NCBI GenBank assembly: GCA_963704975.1
Contig: CAVPIK010000037.1
Location: 3,186-67,185 of the forward strand
DNA: 64,000 nucleotides
Direction of reading: 5' to 3'
Source of the DNA: JAGNDO01 sp963704975
GTDB lineage: Bacteria; Chloroflexota; Anaerolineae; Caldilineales; Caldilineaceae
Notes under the pieces: generated by a model
What the model saw: the letters and a program-made list of their open reading frames with translations, nothing else
What the model was told of the DNA's origin: nothing
The model's database searches: none
Translations under genes and position numbers: made by a program
In this document: piece after piece, positions 1 through 8,814 of the stretch
Position numbering within the stretch: position 1 is the first letter of the stretch
How the letters are laid out: the number at the start of each line of letters is the position of its first letter

Positions 1-18
1 TTACCGTACGATCCTCGG

Positions 19-47
19 TTGAGGCTGGGGCGGCAAGGTGCTATACT
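19..47 (+). promoter_or_regulatory. Sigma-70-type promoter for the PD-(D/E)XK nuclease gene
   Basis: TTGAGG at 19-24 and TATACT at 42-47 are separated by exactly 17 bases, close to the housekeeping consensus. The -10 box lies downstream of the earliest possible in-frame start (GTG at 38), so translation must begin later. A word-repeat hairpin (71-133) falls between this promoter and the gene, so it would be in the 5' leader. Confidence 0.6.
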
Positions 48-70
48 GGGCTGAGAGACTTCAAGAATCG

Positions 71-133
71 ATCCACGAATCTACACGAATCAGACCAAAA
101 AAGATTCGTGCAGATTCGTGTAGATTCGTGGAT
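71..133. repeat. Word-type inverted repeat (TTCGTG words), 21-bp perfect arms
   Basis: Positions 71-91 are the exact reverse complement of 113-133. The arms consist of iterated ATTCGTG/CACGAAT words, and a further word copy lies at 103-112. It sits in the leader of the nuclease gene. The same vocabulary recurs at 3891-3910 and 30643-30721. Confidence 0.85.
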
Positions 134-153
134 GATGAACCCGTGGAGACACC

Positions 154-1024
154 ATGCCCCTCAGCCCTGCCCGACACCTTCGCCTTTAGCCAATCCAGCC
201 TGCAAGCCTATGAGGAGTGCCCCCGGCGCTTTTGGCTGGCCTTTGCCCAGCAACTGCCTTGGCCCGCCATCCAGGCCGCGCCCTTCGACGCCCACGAGGA
301 GATGATGCAGATGGGCTCGGCCTTTCATCAACTGGTGGAGCGGGCGGAGAATGGCATCGACCCGGCGCTGTTGGGCCGCAATGTGGGCTATCCTTTGGAC
401 GAGTGGTTCGCCGACTATTTGGCCCATCGCCCGGCGGATCTGCCCACGGATCATGTGGAGATCGAGCGCATCCTCAGCGTGCCTTTTGGCAACTATCGAT
501 TGGTGGCGAAATACGATCTGATCGCCGCCGGGGAGCCGGACGGCGAGGATCAGCGGGTGGTGATCCTGGATTGGAAGACCAGCAAGCGCCGCCAGGAGGC
601 CCATCACCTGCGGGAGAAGTTTCAGACCTTGGCCTATCCCTATGTGCTGGTCGAGGCGTCCGCCGCCCTGCCCTGGGGACCGGTGAGGCCGGAGCAGGTC
701 GAGCTGCGCTATTGGTTCACCGCCGCGCCGGAGCAGCCGGTGATCTTCGCCTATGACAGCGCCCGGCACAACGCGGCCCGGGTCAAGCTGGAAGGGGTGC
801 TGGCCCGGATTTTGGAAGGCGAGAGCGAGGCCGACTTCCCCAAGGTGGTGGACACGGAGGCCAACCGCCGCCGCCTCTGCCACTTCTGCGTCTACCGCAG
901 CCGCTGTGATCGGGGCGTCTCCGCCGGGGATGTGGCCGACCTGCCCGACTCGGAAATGTTCGCCCCGGATCTGGCCGGTGCGCTGGAGTTTTCGTTGGAT
1001 GAGTTGGAGCCGTTGGCGTTTTGA
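154..1024 (+). CDS. PD-(D/E)XK family nuclease, Cas4/RecB-like, with predicted Fe-S cluster (frameshift near start)
   Basis: Predicted single-strand DNA exonuclease of the PDDEXK_1 (RecB/AddB/Cas4-like) superfamily, acting in DNA repair. An N-terminal FSQSSLQAYEECPRRFW segment supplies one cysteine (about residue 22). The catalytic motif ILDWKTSKR lies near residue 139, and a C-terminal CHFCVYRSRC triplet lies near 241-252; one plus three cysteines is the 4Fe-4S layout of Cas4 and AddB. ATG at 154 is chosen because GGAG stands seven bases upstream and the promoter and hairpin precede it. That ATG is one base out of frame with the body; removing one C from the CCC at 170-172 repairs it. GTG at 143 is the in-frame alternative. 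No cas genes or CRISPR array are nearby, so a repair role is more likely than CRISPR adaptation. recJ lies just downstream. Confidence 0.8.
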
Positions 1025-1039
1025 GGAGGAGAACAGACC

Positions 1040-1348
1040 ATGACGAAAGATACTGAAGAAGAGGTTTTGGCTTTGGATCAACTGACCTCATCTCAATTGG
1101 TCGAACAATTTATGGCGATTATGGCTGAGGCCAATGTCACCTTGATTGATCTGTTGGAGGGCGTGGAAATCGAGCGCTACGGTGAAGTCGTCACTGACTT
1201 TGCTGAAGTGTTGGAAGATATGGAAGAACTGGACGCCGCCCGAACGGCCAATGAGATCTATCAGGCGTGGCTGAAAGATCCGTCCATTGCCGAATCGTGG
1301 GATGTCGTGAGGCAAGAATTGATCGATGATGGACTGTTGGATAGCTGA
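1040..1348 (+). CDS. Small acidic protein of unknown function
   Basis: A 102-residue protein that I do not recognise. It is strongly acidic and predicted all-helical, with leucine-rich stretches around TSSQLVEQFMAIMAEA and FAEVLEDMEELD that could form helical pairs. There is no signal peptide, membrane segment or cysteine. It starts 15 bases after the nuclease stop with a strong GAGGAGGAG ribosome site, so the two are probably co-transcribed. Its reading frame is intact and its base use is less GC-rich than its neighbours. A partner or regulator of the nuclease is possible, but nothing in the sequence shows it. Confidence 0.6.
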   Translation: MTKDTEEEVLALDQLTSSQLVEQFMAIMAEANVTLIDLLEGVEIERYGEVVTDFAEVLEDMEELDAARTANEIYQAWLKDPSIAESWDVVRQELIDDGLLDS

Positions 1349-1395
1349 CCACGCAACCGAACCGGATTCCATGATTTTACATTGAAAGTTGCCCC

Positions 1396-3210
1396 ATGCC
1401 CCACTCCGAATGGACCCTTCGCCCCACAATTGAACCCAGCCCGGCGCTGATCGACTTTGCCGGCGGACACCCGTTGATCGCCCAGCTTTTGGCCCAGCGG
1501 GGCTTTGATACGCCGGAGAAGGCCGCGCCGTTTTCTGGATCCGGACGCGTACACGCCTTCGCCGCCCACGGCGTTGGTGGGGATGGCGACGGGGGCGGAT
1601 CTGGTCCACCGGGCTTTGGCCGCGGGGGAAAATATTTTGGTGTGGGGGGATTTTGATGTGGATGGGCAGACCAGCACGTCCTTGCTGGTGGCGGGTTTGT
1701 TGGCTTTGGCCGATGACCCGGCCCAGGTGCGCTTTCATGTGCCCAACCGCTTTACGGAGGGCCACGGCATCCGCGTGCCCAGTTTGGTGCGCTGGCTGGA
1801 TGACCCGGACTGGCGGCCCGATCTGCTGCTGACCTGCGACACGGGGGTGGCGGAGGATGAGGCGGTGGTCTTGGCCGTGGAGCGGGGGGTGACCGTGGTC
1901 ATCACCGACCACCACGATCTGCCGGCCACCTTCGCCGACTATGAATTGGGGAGCGATCCAACTTTGTCCGCCGCGCCCCCCAGCTCGCCAAACTCGAAAG
2001 CTTCGATTGAAGCACGAAACTCCGCCCGCGTAGCACAGGCCATCATTAATCCAAAACTTCAACCTGTGGGCGATCCCTTGCGAACCATTCCGGGGGTGGG
2101 GGTGGCGTATAAGTTGGTGCAGCAGCTTGTATACAGTTGGCCGGGCGGGCCGGGGAGGCGACCGAGTATTTGGACTTGGTGGCCCTGGGCATTGTGGCGG
2201 ATGTGGCCGAGCAGGTGAACGATGCCCGCTATCTGTTGCAGCGGGGGCTGGACCAATTGCGGGCCACCCGGCGCATCGGTCTGCTGGCGCTGATGGATGT
2301 GGCGAGATTGGACCCGGAGCGGGTGGATGCCGAGTCCATCGGCTTTCAGATTGGCCCGCGCATGAACGCCTTGGGGCGGTTGGACGACGCCACGGTGGCG
2401 GTGGAGTTGCTGACCACGCGAGATCCCATCCGGGCCGGGCAGTTGGCGGCGCAGATGAACCGGCTGAACCAGGAGCGCCGGGTGTTGACGGACCAGATCA
2501 CCCAGGGGGCGTTCGAGCTGATCGACCGCAATCCTGGGCTGTTGGAGTTTAATGGGCTGGTCTTGGCCCATCCCAACTGGCACGCCGGGATTGTGGGGAT
2601 TGTGGCCTCTCGGCTGGTGGAGAAGTTTGGCAAGCCGACGTTGTTGATCCTGAACCCGCCGGGGGAGAATGCCCGGGGCAGCGCCCGCAGCACGGGGGAT
2701 GTGGACATCGGCGGGGCGATTGCGTCGTGCAACGATCTGCTGATTCGCCACGGGGGGCATCCGGGCGCGGCGGGGGTGACGCTGTTGCCCGAAAATGTGG
2801 ACCTGTTCCGCCGCCGGTTGAGCGAGGCCATCGATCGGCATCGCACGGAGGGCGCGCCGGCCGGGTTGGCGCTGGATGCCCACCTGCCATTTGAACAAAT
2901 CAGCCTGGATTTGGCTGACCAATTGCAGCGGCTGGCCCCCTATGGCAACGGCAACCCGGAGCCGATTCTTTTTACCCGCAACGTCACCGTGACGGCGAAC
3001 CGGCGGGTGGGCAAGGATGGCAGCCATCGTCAGCTTCAGGTGCGCCAGGGGGAGCAGAAGCCCGTGGGGGTGATCTGGTTCCACGGCGGGGATGTGGATC
3101 TGCCGGAGAATCCCATCGATCTGGCCTATACGCTCAAGGTCAACGAGTATCGGGGCAGTCGCACGGTGCAGTTGACCTTTGTGGCGGCCCGCCAAGCCCA
3201 GGCCGGATGA
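1396..3210 (+). CDS. recJ: Single-stranded-DNA-specific exonuclease RecJ (two frameshifts)
   Basis: RecJ degrades single-stranded DNA 5' to 3' in recombination and mismatch repair. The DHH phosphoesterase motifs are read in order: GDFDVDGQTSTSLL, CDTGVAEDEAV, VVITDHHDLP, IPGVGVAYKL, LVALGIVADVAE, IGPRMNALGRLDDA and WHAGIVGIVASRLVEKFG. The DHHA1 motif GGHPGAAGVTL follows. All metal-binding Asp/His residues of the DHH core are present. Two breaks split the frame: one extra T in the TTTT at 1531-1534, and a net -1 around 2125-2137 between KLVQQL and AGRAGEATEYLDL. Repaired, the protein is about 604 residues, a normal length. The ATG at 1396 has only a weak ribosome site. Confidence 0.92.
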
Positions 3211-3251
3211 ACTCGACATAAATCAAGCGAAACGCAAAAAAGGGCGTTGCC

Positions 3252-3830
3252 GTGCAGGATTGGCGGGGTCTTTCTCAGGAGCAGATGGACTTGCCCGACG
3301 CCCAGGCCGGGGTCTGGTATGCCGAAGGTATCCAGTTGGATGAGACGACCTTTGCCCCCCGCACGCAGATTCACCGGGCCGGGGCGGGGCGATCCCTGGT
3401 GGTGTGGAGCGTGCCGCCGTCGCCCCAGTTGTTGGCCTGGCTGTTGGAGACAGTGCAACCTTCCGTGGTCCACCTGGTGGGGCGAGAGGGGGGGGATCTG
3501 CCCTTTGCCGAGCTGGTGCGTACCGTGGGGCGCATGTGTACCCATGCCCTGCAAAACGCCGACGGCGTCATCGACATCGGGCGCATGGCCGCCCGCCTGG
3601 GGGTGACCGAAACCGTGATCCGCCACAGCCTGGGCTGGTTGCAGGCCAAGGGCCACATCCGCCGCCTCAACTGGCTGAACGGGGACGACCTCGTCCTGGC
3701 CCAAGGCGACGGCGTGGAAGACCCCGCTGCCCTGGCCCAAACTCAGGCCGACCTCCAAGAGCTCCTCACCGAAATCCGCACCTATCGCCGCCACTTCGCC
3801 AAGGCGTCTCCTCGGCAGCTTGGGCTTTGA
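3252..3830 (+). CDS. Winged-helix protein downstream of recJ
   Basis: A 192-residue protein starting at GTG 3252, 41 bases after the recJ stop. Residues 95-140 read as a helix-turn-helix or winged-helix unit (DIGRMAARLGVTETVIRHSL, then a wing ending GHIRRLNW), and the C-terminus is helical. The N-terminal half resembles a small alpha/beta domain. Its position directly after recJ suggests a detached RecJ accessory or DNA-binding domain, comparable to the extra C-terminal domains of Firmicutes RecJ; this is inference. A frameshifted fusion to recJ is less likely because recJ stops cleanly and a leader-like gap follows. Confidence 0.55.
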   Translation: MQDWRGLSQEQMDLPDAQAGVWYAEGIQLDETTFAPRTQIHRAGAGRSLVVWSVPPSPQLLAWLLETVQPSVVHLVGREGGDLPFAELVRTVGRMCTHALQNADGVIDIGRMAARLGVTETVIRHSLGWLQAKGHIRRLNWLNGDDLVLAQGDGVEDPAALAQTQADLQELLTEIRTYRRHFAKASPRQLGL

Positions 3831-3841
3831 GAAGGCAAGGA

Positions 3842-3987
3842 GAAGGCAAAAGGCAAAGTGCAAAAGGCAAAAGGTGAACGTGGTTGACGGGATTCGTGGA
3901 CTTCGTGGATGCTAATGTTCACCCACAACGCCGAACTAAACTAAACCACGTTCACCTTTTGCCTTTTGCACTTTGCCTTTTGCCTTC
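3842..3987. repeat. Word-type inverted repeat (GGCAAAA words), 44-bp perfect arms
   Basis: Positions 3842-3885 are the exact reverse complement of 3944-3987. The arms iterate GGCAAAA/GGCAAAG words and end in GTGAACGTGGTT. The central spacer holds two TTCGTGG words. It follows the stop codon of the preceding gene. A 39-base piece of the left arm (3851-3889) is repeated exactly at 45040-45078, and a variant stands at 56504-56545. Confidence 0.9.
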
Positions 3988-4085
3988 CTTTCTCCGATGT
4001 ACCTTCACTTACAGACCCATTCAACGAAACTCGGCACAATGGGACTTGGCCTGCTGACCGCACCATTTGAGAGGACCCAGTTATC

Positions 4086-4706
4086 GTGTATGACACAGTC
4101 CTGCGGGATATAAAAGAGAAGACTTTTGAACCCCTCGCCTTGCGCTTGTCTGACCGCATCCACCCGAACCATATTTCGGTGGCGGCGTTGGGAGTCGGGC
4201 TGCTCTCTGTGGCCGCGGTGACCCAGGGCGAGTATGGTTTGGGGCTGGCCTTTTGGGCGGGCAATCGCATTTTGGATGGGTTGGATGGTGTGGTGGCTCG
4301 CTGCCAGGGCAGCCAGAGTGACTTTGGCGGCTATCTGGATCTGCTCTTGGACTTTGTGATCTATTTGACCATTCCCCTGGCCTTTATCTATGCCAACCCG
4401 TCGTCCGCCGGCCAGTGGGCGGGGATCTTGTTGATCAGCTCCTTTGTCCTCAACAACATCTCTTGGGCTGTGCTCTCCTCCATTTTGGAAAAGCGCTCCT
4501 GGCGCATGTCCCAAGAGGAGGCGGGCAAGAAACTCACCACTGTGGAAATCCCCACTGGCTTGATCGAAGGCACAGAAACCGTGATCTTTTACAGCCTTTT
4601 CTTCCTGCTGCCGGGCCAGATGGTCTGGCTCTTTGGGGCGATGGCCGCATTGGTGATGGTCACGATTGTGCAGCGGGTGGCCTGGGCCTGGCGGGCGTTG
4701 GATTAA
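4086..4706 (+). CDS. CDP-alcohol phosphatidyltransferase family protein
   Basis: Integral membrane enzyme family that moves a phosphatidyl group from a CDP-linked donor to an alcohol in phospholipid synthesis. The family signature is complete at about residues 64-88: DGLDGVVAR, eight residues, then GGYLDLLLD, which supplies all the metal-binding aspartates. Five to six hydrophobic segments follow, and the length of 206 residues is typical. GTG at 4086 is preceded by GAGG at about ten bases. The alcohol substrate cannot be told from the sequence. A VTT-family membrane protein begins 23 bases downstream, so the two may be co-expressed for envelope lipid work. Confidence 0.85.
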   Translation: MYDTVLRDIKEKTFEPLALRLSDRIHPNHISVAALGVGLLSVAAVTQGEYGLGLAFWAGNRILDGLDGVVARCQGSQSDFGGYLDLLLDFVIYLTIPLAFIYANPSSAGQWAGILLISSFVLNNISWAVLSSILEKRSWRMSQEEAGKKLTTVEIPTGLIEGTETVIFYSLFFLLPGQMVWLFGAMAALVMVTIVQRVAWAWRALD

Positions 4707-4729
4707 TTCAAATTAGAAAGCGACTTTTT

Positions 4730-5479
4730 ATGACTGTTCCTACCTCAAGTGAAGTGACCGGCGAAGCGATTCTGCCGACGTTGACACCATCTGGCCCCTC
4801 CTCGTGGATCGGTCGCCATTGGCAGAAAGTTGTGGCCCTGCTCTTGTGGGTGGGGCTTTTTGCCGTCTATCGCTGGTACGCCACGGCCAACGATCTTGGC
4901 CCGGTTGAGGCCGTGCGCGCACTGATCCAACTTATGCAGACCAGCGCCTACGGCCCCCTGATCTACATCGTACTCTATGCCCTGCGCCCGTTGCTTTTCT
5001 TCTCGTCCATCCTGTTGACCCTGGCGGGCGGCTTCATCTTCGGCCCGGTGTGGGGAATCTTGTACACGGTGATCGCGGCCAACACGTCGGCTATGGTGGC
5101 CTATGTGGTGGGCTATTTCTTCGGCCAAGGGTTGCTGGCGGATGACGGCTCGGACGGCGTGATCCAGCGCTACGCCGCCCGCATGCGCAAGGATAGCTTC
5201 GAGACCGTGCTGATCATGCGCTTTATCTTTCTGCCCTACGATCTGGTCAACTATTTGGCCGGTTTTCTGCGCATCGACTGGAAGGCTTTTCTGCTCGCCA
5301 CCGCCCTGGGGTCCATCCCCGGCACCATCTCGTTCATCCTCTTTGGGGCGGCCATCGAGGGCGACTTTGACGGCAGCATCCCCTCGCTCAACCCCCGGGT
5401 GCTGGCCGTCTCCGTCGGTCTCTTTGTGGTCAGCCTGGCCCTTTCCCGCTACTTCAAGCGGCGGGAACAGATCGTTTAA
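4730..5479 (+). CDS. TVP38/TMEM64 (VTT/DedA superfamily) membrane protein
   Basis: A 249-residue polytopic membrane protein with the VTT-domain signatures: a glycine-rich AGGFIFGPVWGILYTVI segment, and RFIFLPYDLVNYLAGFLRI followed by ATALGSIPGT. The family is linked to lipid scrambling or undecaprenyl-phosphate recycling at the membrane. ATG 4730 is chosen because it stands just after the upstream stop; a longer open frame exists but overlaps the phosphatidyltransferase. Six hydrophobic segments are visible and the C-terminus is basic (RYFKRREQ), which fits a cytoplasmic tail. Confidence 0.85.
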   Translation: MTVPTSSEVTGEAILPTLTPSGPSSWIGRHWQKVVALLLWVGLFAVYRWYATANDLGPVEAVRALIQLMQTSAYGPLIYIVLYALRPLLFFSSILLTLAGGFIFGPVWGILYTVIAANTSAMVAYVVGYFFGQGLLADDGSDGVIQRYAARMRKDSFETVLIMRFIFLPYDLVNYLAGFLRIDWKAFLLATALGSIPGTISFILFGAAIEGDFDGSIPSLNPRVLAVSVGLFVVSLALSRYFKRREQIV

Positions 5480-5524
5480 GCCGCTTAATCCGTAACATCC
5501 GTGGCCTATTTTCACCCCCCATAT

Positions 5525-5553
5525 TTGACAGATCCCCAGGCCGACGGTATACT
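5525..5553 (+). promoter_or_regulatory. Near-consensus sigma-70 promoter for the tRNA cluster
   Basis: TTGACA (5525-5530) and TATACT (5548-5553) are separated by 17 bases. No protein gene follows; the next features are three tRNAs from 5636. The sequence just upstream (5485-5510) carries ATCCGT words of the repeat family also seen at 37379, 41560 and 51455. Confidence 0.8.
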
Positions 5554-5635
5554 GGGGAACGTTGTCAAGAGCATTGACGTGCCTCTGTTGGCTGAGTGTT
5601 CGGAGATGTGCAGGCAGATTCGCACCGACGATGTT

Positions 5636-5720
5636 GGAGGGGTGGCCGAGTGGACTATGGCGGTTGTCTTGAAAACAACTGTAGCGCAAGCTACCGGGGG
5701 TTCGAATCCCTCCCCCTCCG
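5636..5720 (+). tRNA. tRNA-Ser (UGA)
   Basis: The acceptor GGAGGGG (5636-5642) pairs with CCCCTCC (5713-5719), with discriminator G at 5720. The anticodon loop CTTGAAA (5668-5674) is closed by GTTGT/ACAAC and gives anticodon TGA. The long variable arm and 85-nt length fit serine. The T-loop TTCGAAT is at 5701-5707. CCA is not encoded. Confidence 0.95.
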
Positions 5721-5768
5721 CCTTACACGGCCAGCCGTACACGGGTTCTTGATCACAACATAGCACAG

Positions 5769-5862
<94 letters not shown>

Positions 5863-5865
5863 TGT

Positions 5866-5941
5866 GTCCCAGTAGCTCAGCGGATAGAGCGCTTCCCTGC
5901 GGAGGAAGAGGTCAGAGGTTCAAATCCTCTCTGGGATACCA
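5866..5941 (+). tRNA. tRNA-Arg (GCG)
   Basis: The acceptor GTCCCAG (5866-5872) pairs with CTGGGAT (5931-5937), followed by A and an encoded CCA. The anticodon stem CTTCC/GGAAG encloses CTGCGGA, giving anticodon GCG. It lies three bases after the previous tRNA, so the cluster is one transcript. Confidence 0.95.
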
Positions 5942-5983
5942 AAAACGGCCCGTCCAGATTTCTGGACGGGCCGTTTTGGTTTT
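5942..5983 (+). terminator. Rho-independent terminator of the tRNA cluster
   Basis: A perfect 16-bp stem (5942-5957 with 5962-5977) with a four-base loop is followed by GGTTTTTT. It begins directly after the CCA of tRNA-Arg. Confidence 0.9.
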
Positions 5984-5984
5984 T

Positions 5985-6510
5985 TGTGGGGATTGGGAGA
6001 TTCACCCAATCCCCAATCACCCCACTTTGAACAGCAGATTCGGCTGCTCTCCTCGTCCACGGCCTGGCCGGTTGCCGGTGTGATCTGTAGAAATCCCCAA
6101 GGCTGCGGCCAAGTCTGTAGCCTGGTCTAAGCGGCTGACCCGGGGTCAACCTCTTTGTGGCCGCCACCCCGATCGCCAACAAAACCAAAACTAGGGGGAT
6201 GGCTCGCCAGCGCCGGGGGCGGACGTCTCCGCAGGTGGATCGACCCGTGGAGGCCCGGTCACTGGAGGGGGATCTAGTATAGAAAAGCAAGATGACGGAC
6301 AGGAACTGTAAAACATTTTGGTGCGTAGGGAGGCGAATGGGTGACATTTGGCAACCGCAGTGAAAAATTGTAGGTTGTTTGCGCATGCGCAAAGATTTTC
6401 AAGTGAATCCGTGGTAGGCTTTGGGGAAACACTATCCATCTCTCGCCTTTGAAAGATGGTCTATTTGAAAGTCATTTACCAATCAGCTTTCACCGTGAAG
6501 GAGTTGTATC
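5985..6510. other. Long spacer without a supported gene
   Basis: Begins with GATTGGG/CCCAATC words (5990-6021), then some 350 bases with no gene I can support. A minus-strand open frame crosses it but runs back into tRNA-Arg and has no recognisable domain. The only clear structure further on is the 16-bp palindrome at 6378-6393. A GAAGGAG ribosome site precedes the osmC start. Confidence 0.6.
6378..6393. promoter_or_regulatory. Perfect 16-bp palindrome, possible operator upstream of osmC
   Basis: TTTGCGCATGCGCAAA is its own reverse complement and stands 118 bases before the osmC start. The length and symmetry are typical of a dimeric repressor site. No adjacent regulator gene identifies the ligand. 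Confidence 0.4.
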
Positions 6511-6966
6511 ATGTCAGTGATCACCACCGTGCATAAGGGCGACATGCTCTTCGAGACCAAGTTGGGCAACCATGTGATCAAGATCGATGTCCCCAGCAGC
6601 ATGGGCGGCAAGGATCGAGGCCCGACGCCACCAGAACTGTTTGTGGCCTCCCTGGGTAGTTGTATTGCCGCCTTTGCCGCCTCTTATTGCCATCAGGCCG
6701 GGATCGACACCAAGGATCTGAGCGTTGACTTGAGCTTTGACAAAGTCCAGGATCCCGTGCGACTGGTCAACCTAAAGGCGACTGTGAAGTTGCCCAAGGG
6801 AGATTGCCGCCGTCGGGAGCAGGCGATTTTGCGGGCAGCCGAACACTGCCCCGTCCATGAAACCATCGCCATGTTGGAAGGCGTTCAGATCGAACTTGTG
6901 GGACCCGAAGAGATGGCGCCCGGCTTTCTAGCCCGGAGATCTGTTCTTTATTATTCCGTCCGATAA
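6511..6966 (+). CDS. OsmC family peroxiredoxin-like protein
   Basis: OsmC/Ohr-fold protein that reduces organic hydroperoxides with a cysteine pair. Both cysteines are present: the first in SLGSCIAAFAASYC (near residue 51, with a second Cys in the motif) and the peroxidatic partner in AEHCPVHETI (about residue 114). At 151 residues it has the usual length. GGAG lies seven bases before ATG 6511. It is a single-gene unit, bounded upstream by a palindrome and downstream by a strong hairpin. Whether it is OsmC or the YhfA-type subgroup cannot be decided by eye; the PTPPELFVASLGSC context fits the broad family. Confidence 0.85.
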   Translation: MSVITTVHKGDMLFETKLGNHVIKIDVPSSMGGKDRGPTPPELFVASLGSCIAAFAASYCHQAGIDTKDLSVDLSFDKVQDPVRLVNLKATVKLPKGDCRRREQAILRAAEHCPVHETIAMLEGVQIELVGPEEMAPGFLARRSVLYYSVR

Positions 6967-6980
6967 CCCGTAGAGTCACA

Positions 6981-7022
6981 GCACAGAGAAGCCGGGCACT
7001 GGGTTGCCCGGCTTCTCTGTGC
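6981..7022. terminator. Hairpin terminator after osmC
   Basis: An 18-bp perfect stem GCACAGAGAAGCCGGGCA pairs with 7005-7022 around a six-base loop. There is no long T-run, so termination may be partial. It lies between convergent genes and could serve both. Confidence 0.65.
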
Positions 7023-7078
7023 TTCAATCCCTTCCGCCGAGTCATTCCACCCTGTCTTGGTTTCAAATCCAAACAAAA

Positions 7079-7102
7079 ATCCGGGAGCACGGTCTCCCGG
7101 AT
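7079..7102. terminator. Second short hairpin between osmC and htrA
   Basis: ATCCGGGAG (7079-7087) pairs with CTCCCGGAT (7094-7102) over a six-base loop. It lies downstream of the minus-strand htrA and is flanked by A/T-rich bases on both sides, consistent with a bidirectional or htrA-side terminator. Confidence 0.45.
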
Positions 7103-7197
7103 TCTTGTGATCTATGCGCTTTGATAGAGGGAAAGGAGTCCCCCTGTGAGGTAACGGTCAGGGCCGGATGCAACCAGCCCCAACCGATGAAGTCTGC

Positions 7198-8677
7198 TTA
7201 GTTGCTCTTGACGCTCATCTCCAACACGTCGCCTGTGTGGCCGTCCACCATCACGGTGGCGGTCTTGGTCTGGCTCTCCAGGGTGACCACCCACACGGGC
7301 TGGCCATCTTGCTGCTCGGCCTGGGCGTCTGTGGCGGTGATGTCGGCCATCATGCCCGTGGCTTCCACCGCTTGGCGGGCTGTGGCGATGGCGTCATCGA
7401 TGCTGACGACGGCTGGCCGAGCGTCGGGCTGGCTGCCCTGTCGGCTCTGGGTCGCCTGGGCCACAGGCCGCTCGCCCAGGGTGAGGGCGATCTGCACTTC
7501 TTCGTCGCCCCGCATCACGGTGGCTTCCACCTCTTGACCTGGGGCGGTCTGGGTGATCAGGAAGGCGACCAGGTCGTCAAAGCTGCTAATGGCAACGCCG
7601 TCCATGCCGGTGATGATATCCCCGGCCTCCAGCCCGGAATCCGCCGAAGGACCCGTGGCCATCACCTCGCCCACCAGAGCGCCCAGCAGATTGTTGGGCA
7701 ATTCCATCTCCCGAGCCACAGCCGGGGTGATGCTCTGGCCGCTGATGCCCATGAAGGGGTAAGCGTAAGCCCCGTCCTCGATCAGGGCAGGCACCACACG
7801 CTCCACAATGGCCACGGGGATGGCGAAGCCGATGCCCGAGCTGGCCCGCACCGGCGAGTTGATGGCGAAGTTCACGCCCACCACCTCCCCGTCCAAGTTG
7901 AAGAGGGGACCGCCGGAGTTGCCGGGGTTGATGGCGGCGTCGGTCTGGATCACGTCGGGCAGGGTATAGCGGCTGGTGAGGCCGTTGCCCACGGGGAAGC
8001 CTGCGGCCCAGGGCGCTGACAATGCCCGTGGTCATGGTGCTATCGTTGCCAAAGGGGCTGCCGATGGCGATCACCGAATAGCCGACCCGCAGATTGTCCG
8101 CGGCGGCCAGGGCCAGGGCTGGGGCGTCAATGCCCTGCAGGAATCTCCACCTGGAGCACGGCCAGATCCGCCTGGGGATCCGCGGCCACCACTGTGGCAT
8201 CCGCCCACGCCCCGTTGGAGAAGATCACCGTGATCTGGGTGGCATTTTCGATCACATGGTTGTTGGTGACAATGTGGCCCAGGTCATCGTAGACCCAGCC
8301 GGAGCCTTCACCCTGCTGCGGGGTGTCGGGCTGGGGGATGCTGAAGGGGAAATCTTGGGGGATGCCGTTCACCCTGGCTTGGGGGGCCGTCACCACCTGA
8401 ATGTTGACCACGGAGGGCAGCACCCGTTGATAGAGATCGGCCAGGAGTTCTTGTTCGCTGACCATGTCGGCCATGGCCGCGGATGTGTCCACTGCCGGCG
8501 CAGAGATCAGGGCGGGGACAGGGGCGCTGTCGGTGGACCTGTGCCGGTCTGGGCGTTTACTGTGTTGCGGCCGCTGAGGCCGCCGCTGGTCAACAGCACT
8601 GCGGCCAGAATCATCGCCAGGGTCAACACCCCGGCCAGGGCGAAAATTGATTTAGATTGTTTGGTATTTGTCTGCAT
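7198..8677 (-). CDS. HtrA/DegP-type serine protease with PDZ and C-terminal PepSY-like domain (three frameshifts)
   Basis: Membrane-anchored extracytoplasmic protease of the S1C family for envelope protein quality control. An N-terminal hydrophobic anchor is followed by the trypsin-like domain with catalytic His in VTNNHVIENA (about 138), Asp in ADPQADLAVLQV (about 171) and Ser in NPGNSGGPLF (about 254). A PDZ domain (about 325-410, GLEAGDIITGMDGVAI) follows. The last 55 residues (VWVVTLESQ, VMVDGHTGDVLEM) look like a PepSY domain, unusual for HtrA. Breaks: -1 in the GGGG at 8521-8524, -1 near 8141, and +1 in the GGGG at 7993-7996. ATG 8677 begins the signal segment. It is divergent from phoB. 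Confidence 0.88.
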
Positions 8678-8814
8678 AGTGCACCTCGATTGAAGAATCT
8701 GGGTCAGATCGACCCGCGCCTCAATTCTAGTCCCCGGCGCTGAAACCTGGGTGAAATCGAAATGAGAGTTCGCTAAGAAAGCATTTTTACCGGCCAAGGG
8801 CGCGAAACAGTGCT

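Noticed and set aside
71..133. Possible CRISPR array from regularly spaced TTCGTG or ATCCGT words
   Set aside because: The words are shorter than CRISPR repeats, spacing is only a few bases, there are no unique spacers of constant size, and no cas1/cas2 genes are present; the nuclease next to it is RecB/Cas4-like but also fits repair.
154..3210. A CRISPR or defence island formed by the Cas4-like nuclease, the small acidic protein and recJ
   Set aside because: No other defence gene is adjacent; the set is equally well explained as DNA repair, and the small protein has no known defence family.
5877..6392. A 171-codon minus-strand frame after the tRNA cluster
   Set aside because: It overlaps tRNA-Arg and its terminator, and its protein has no recognisable domain beyond one hydrophobic run.
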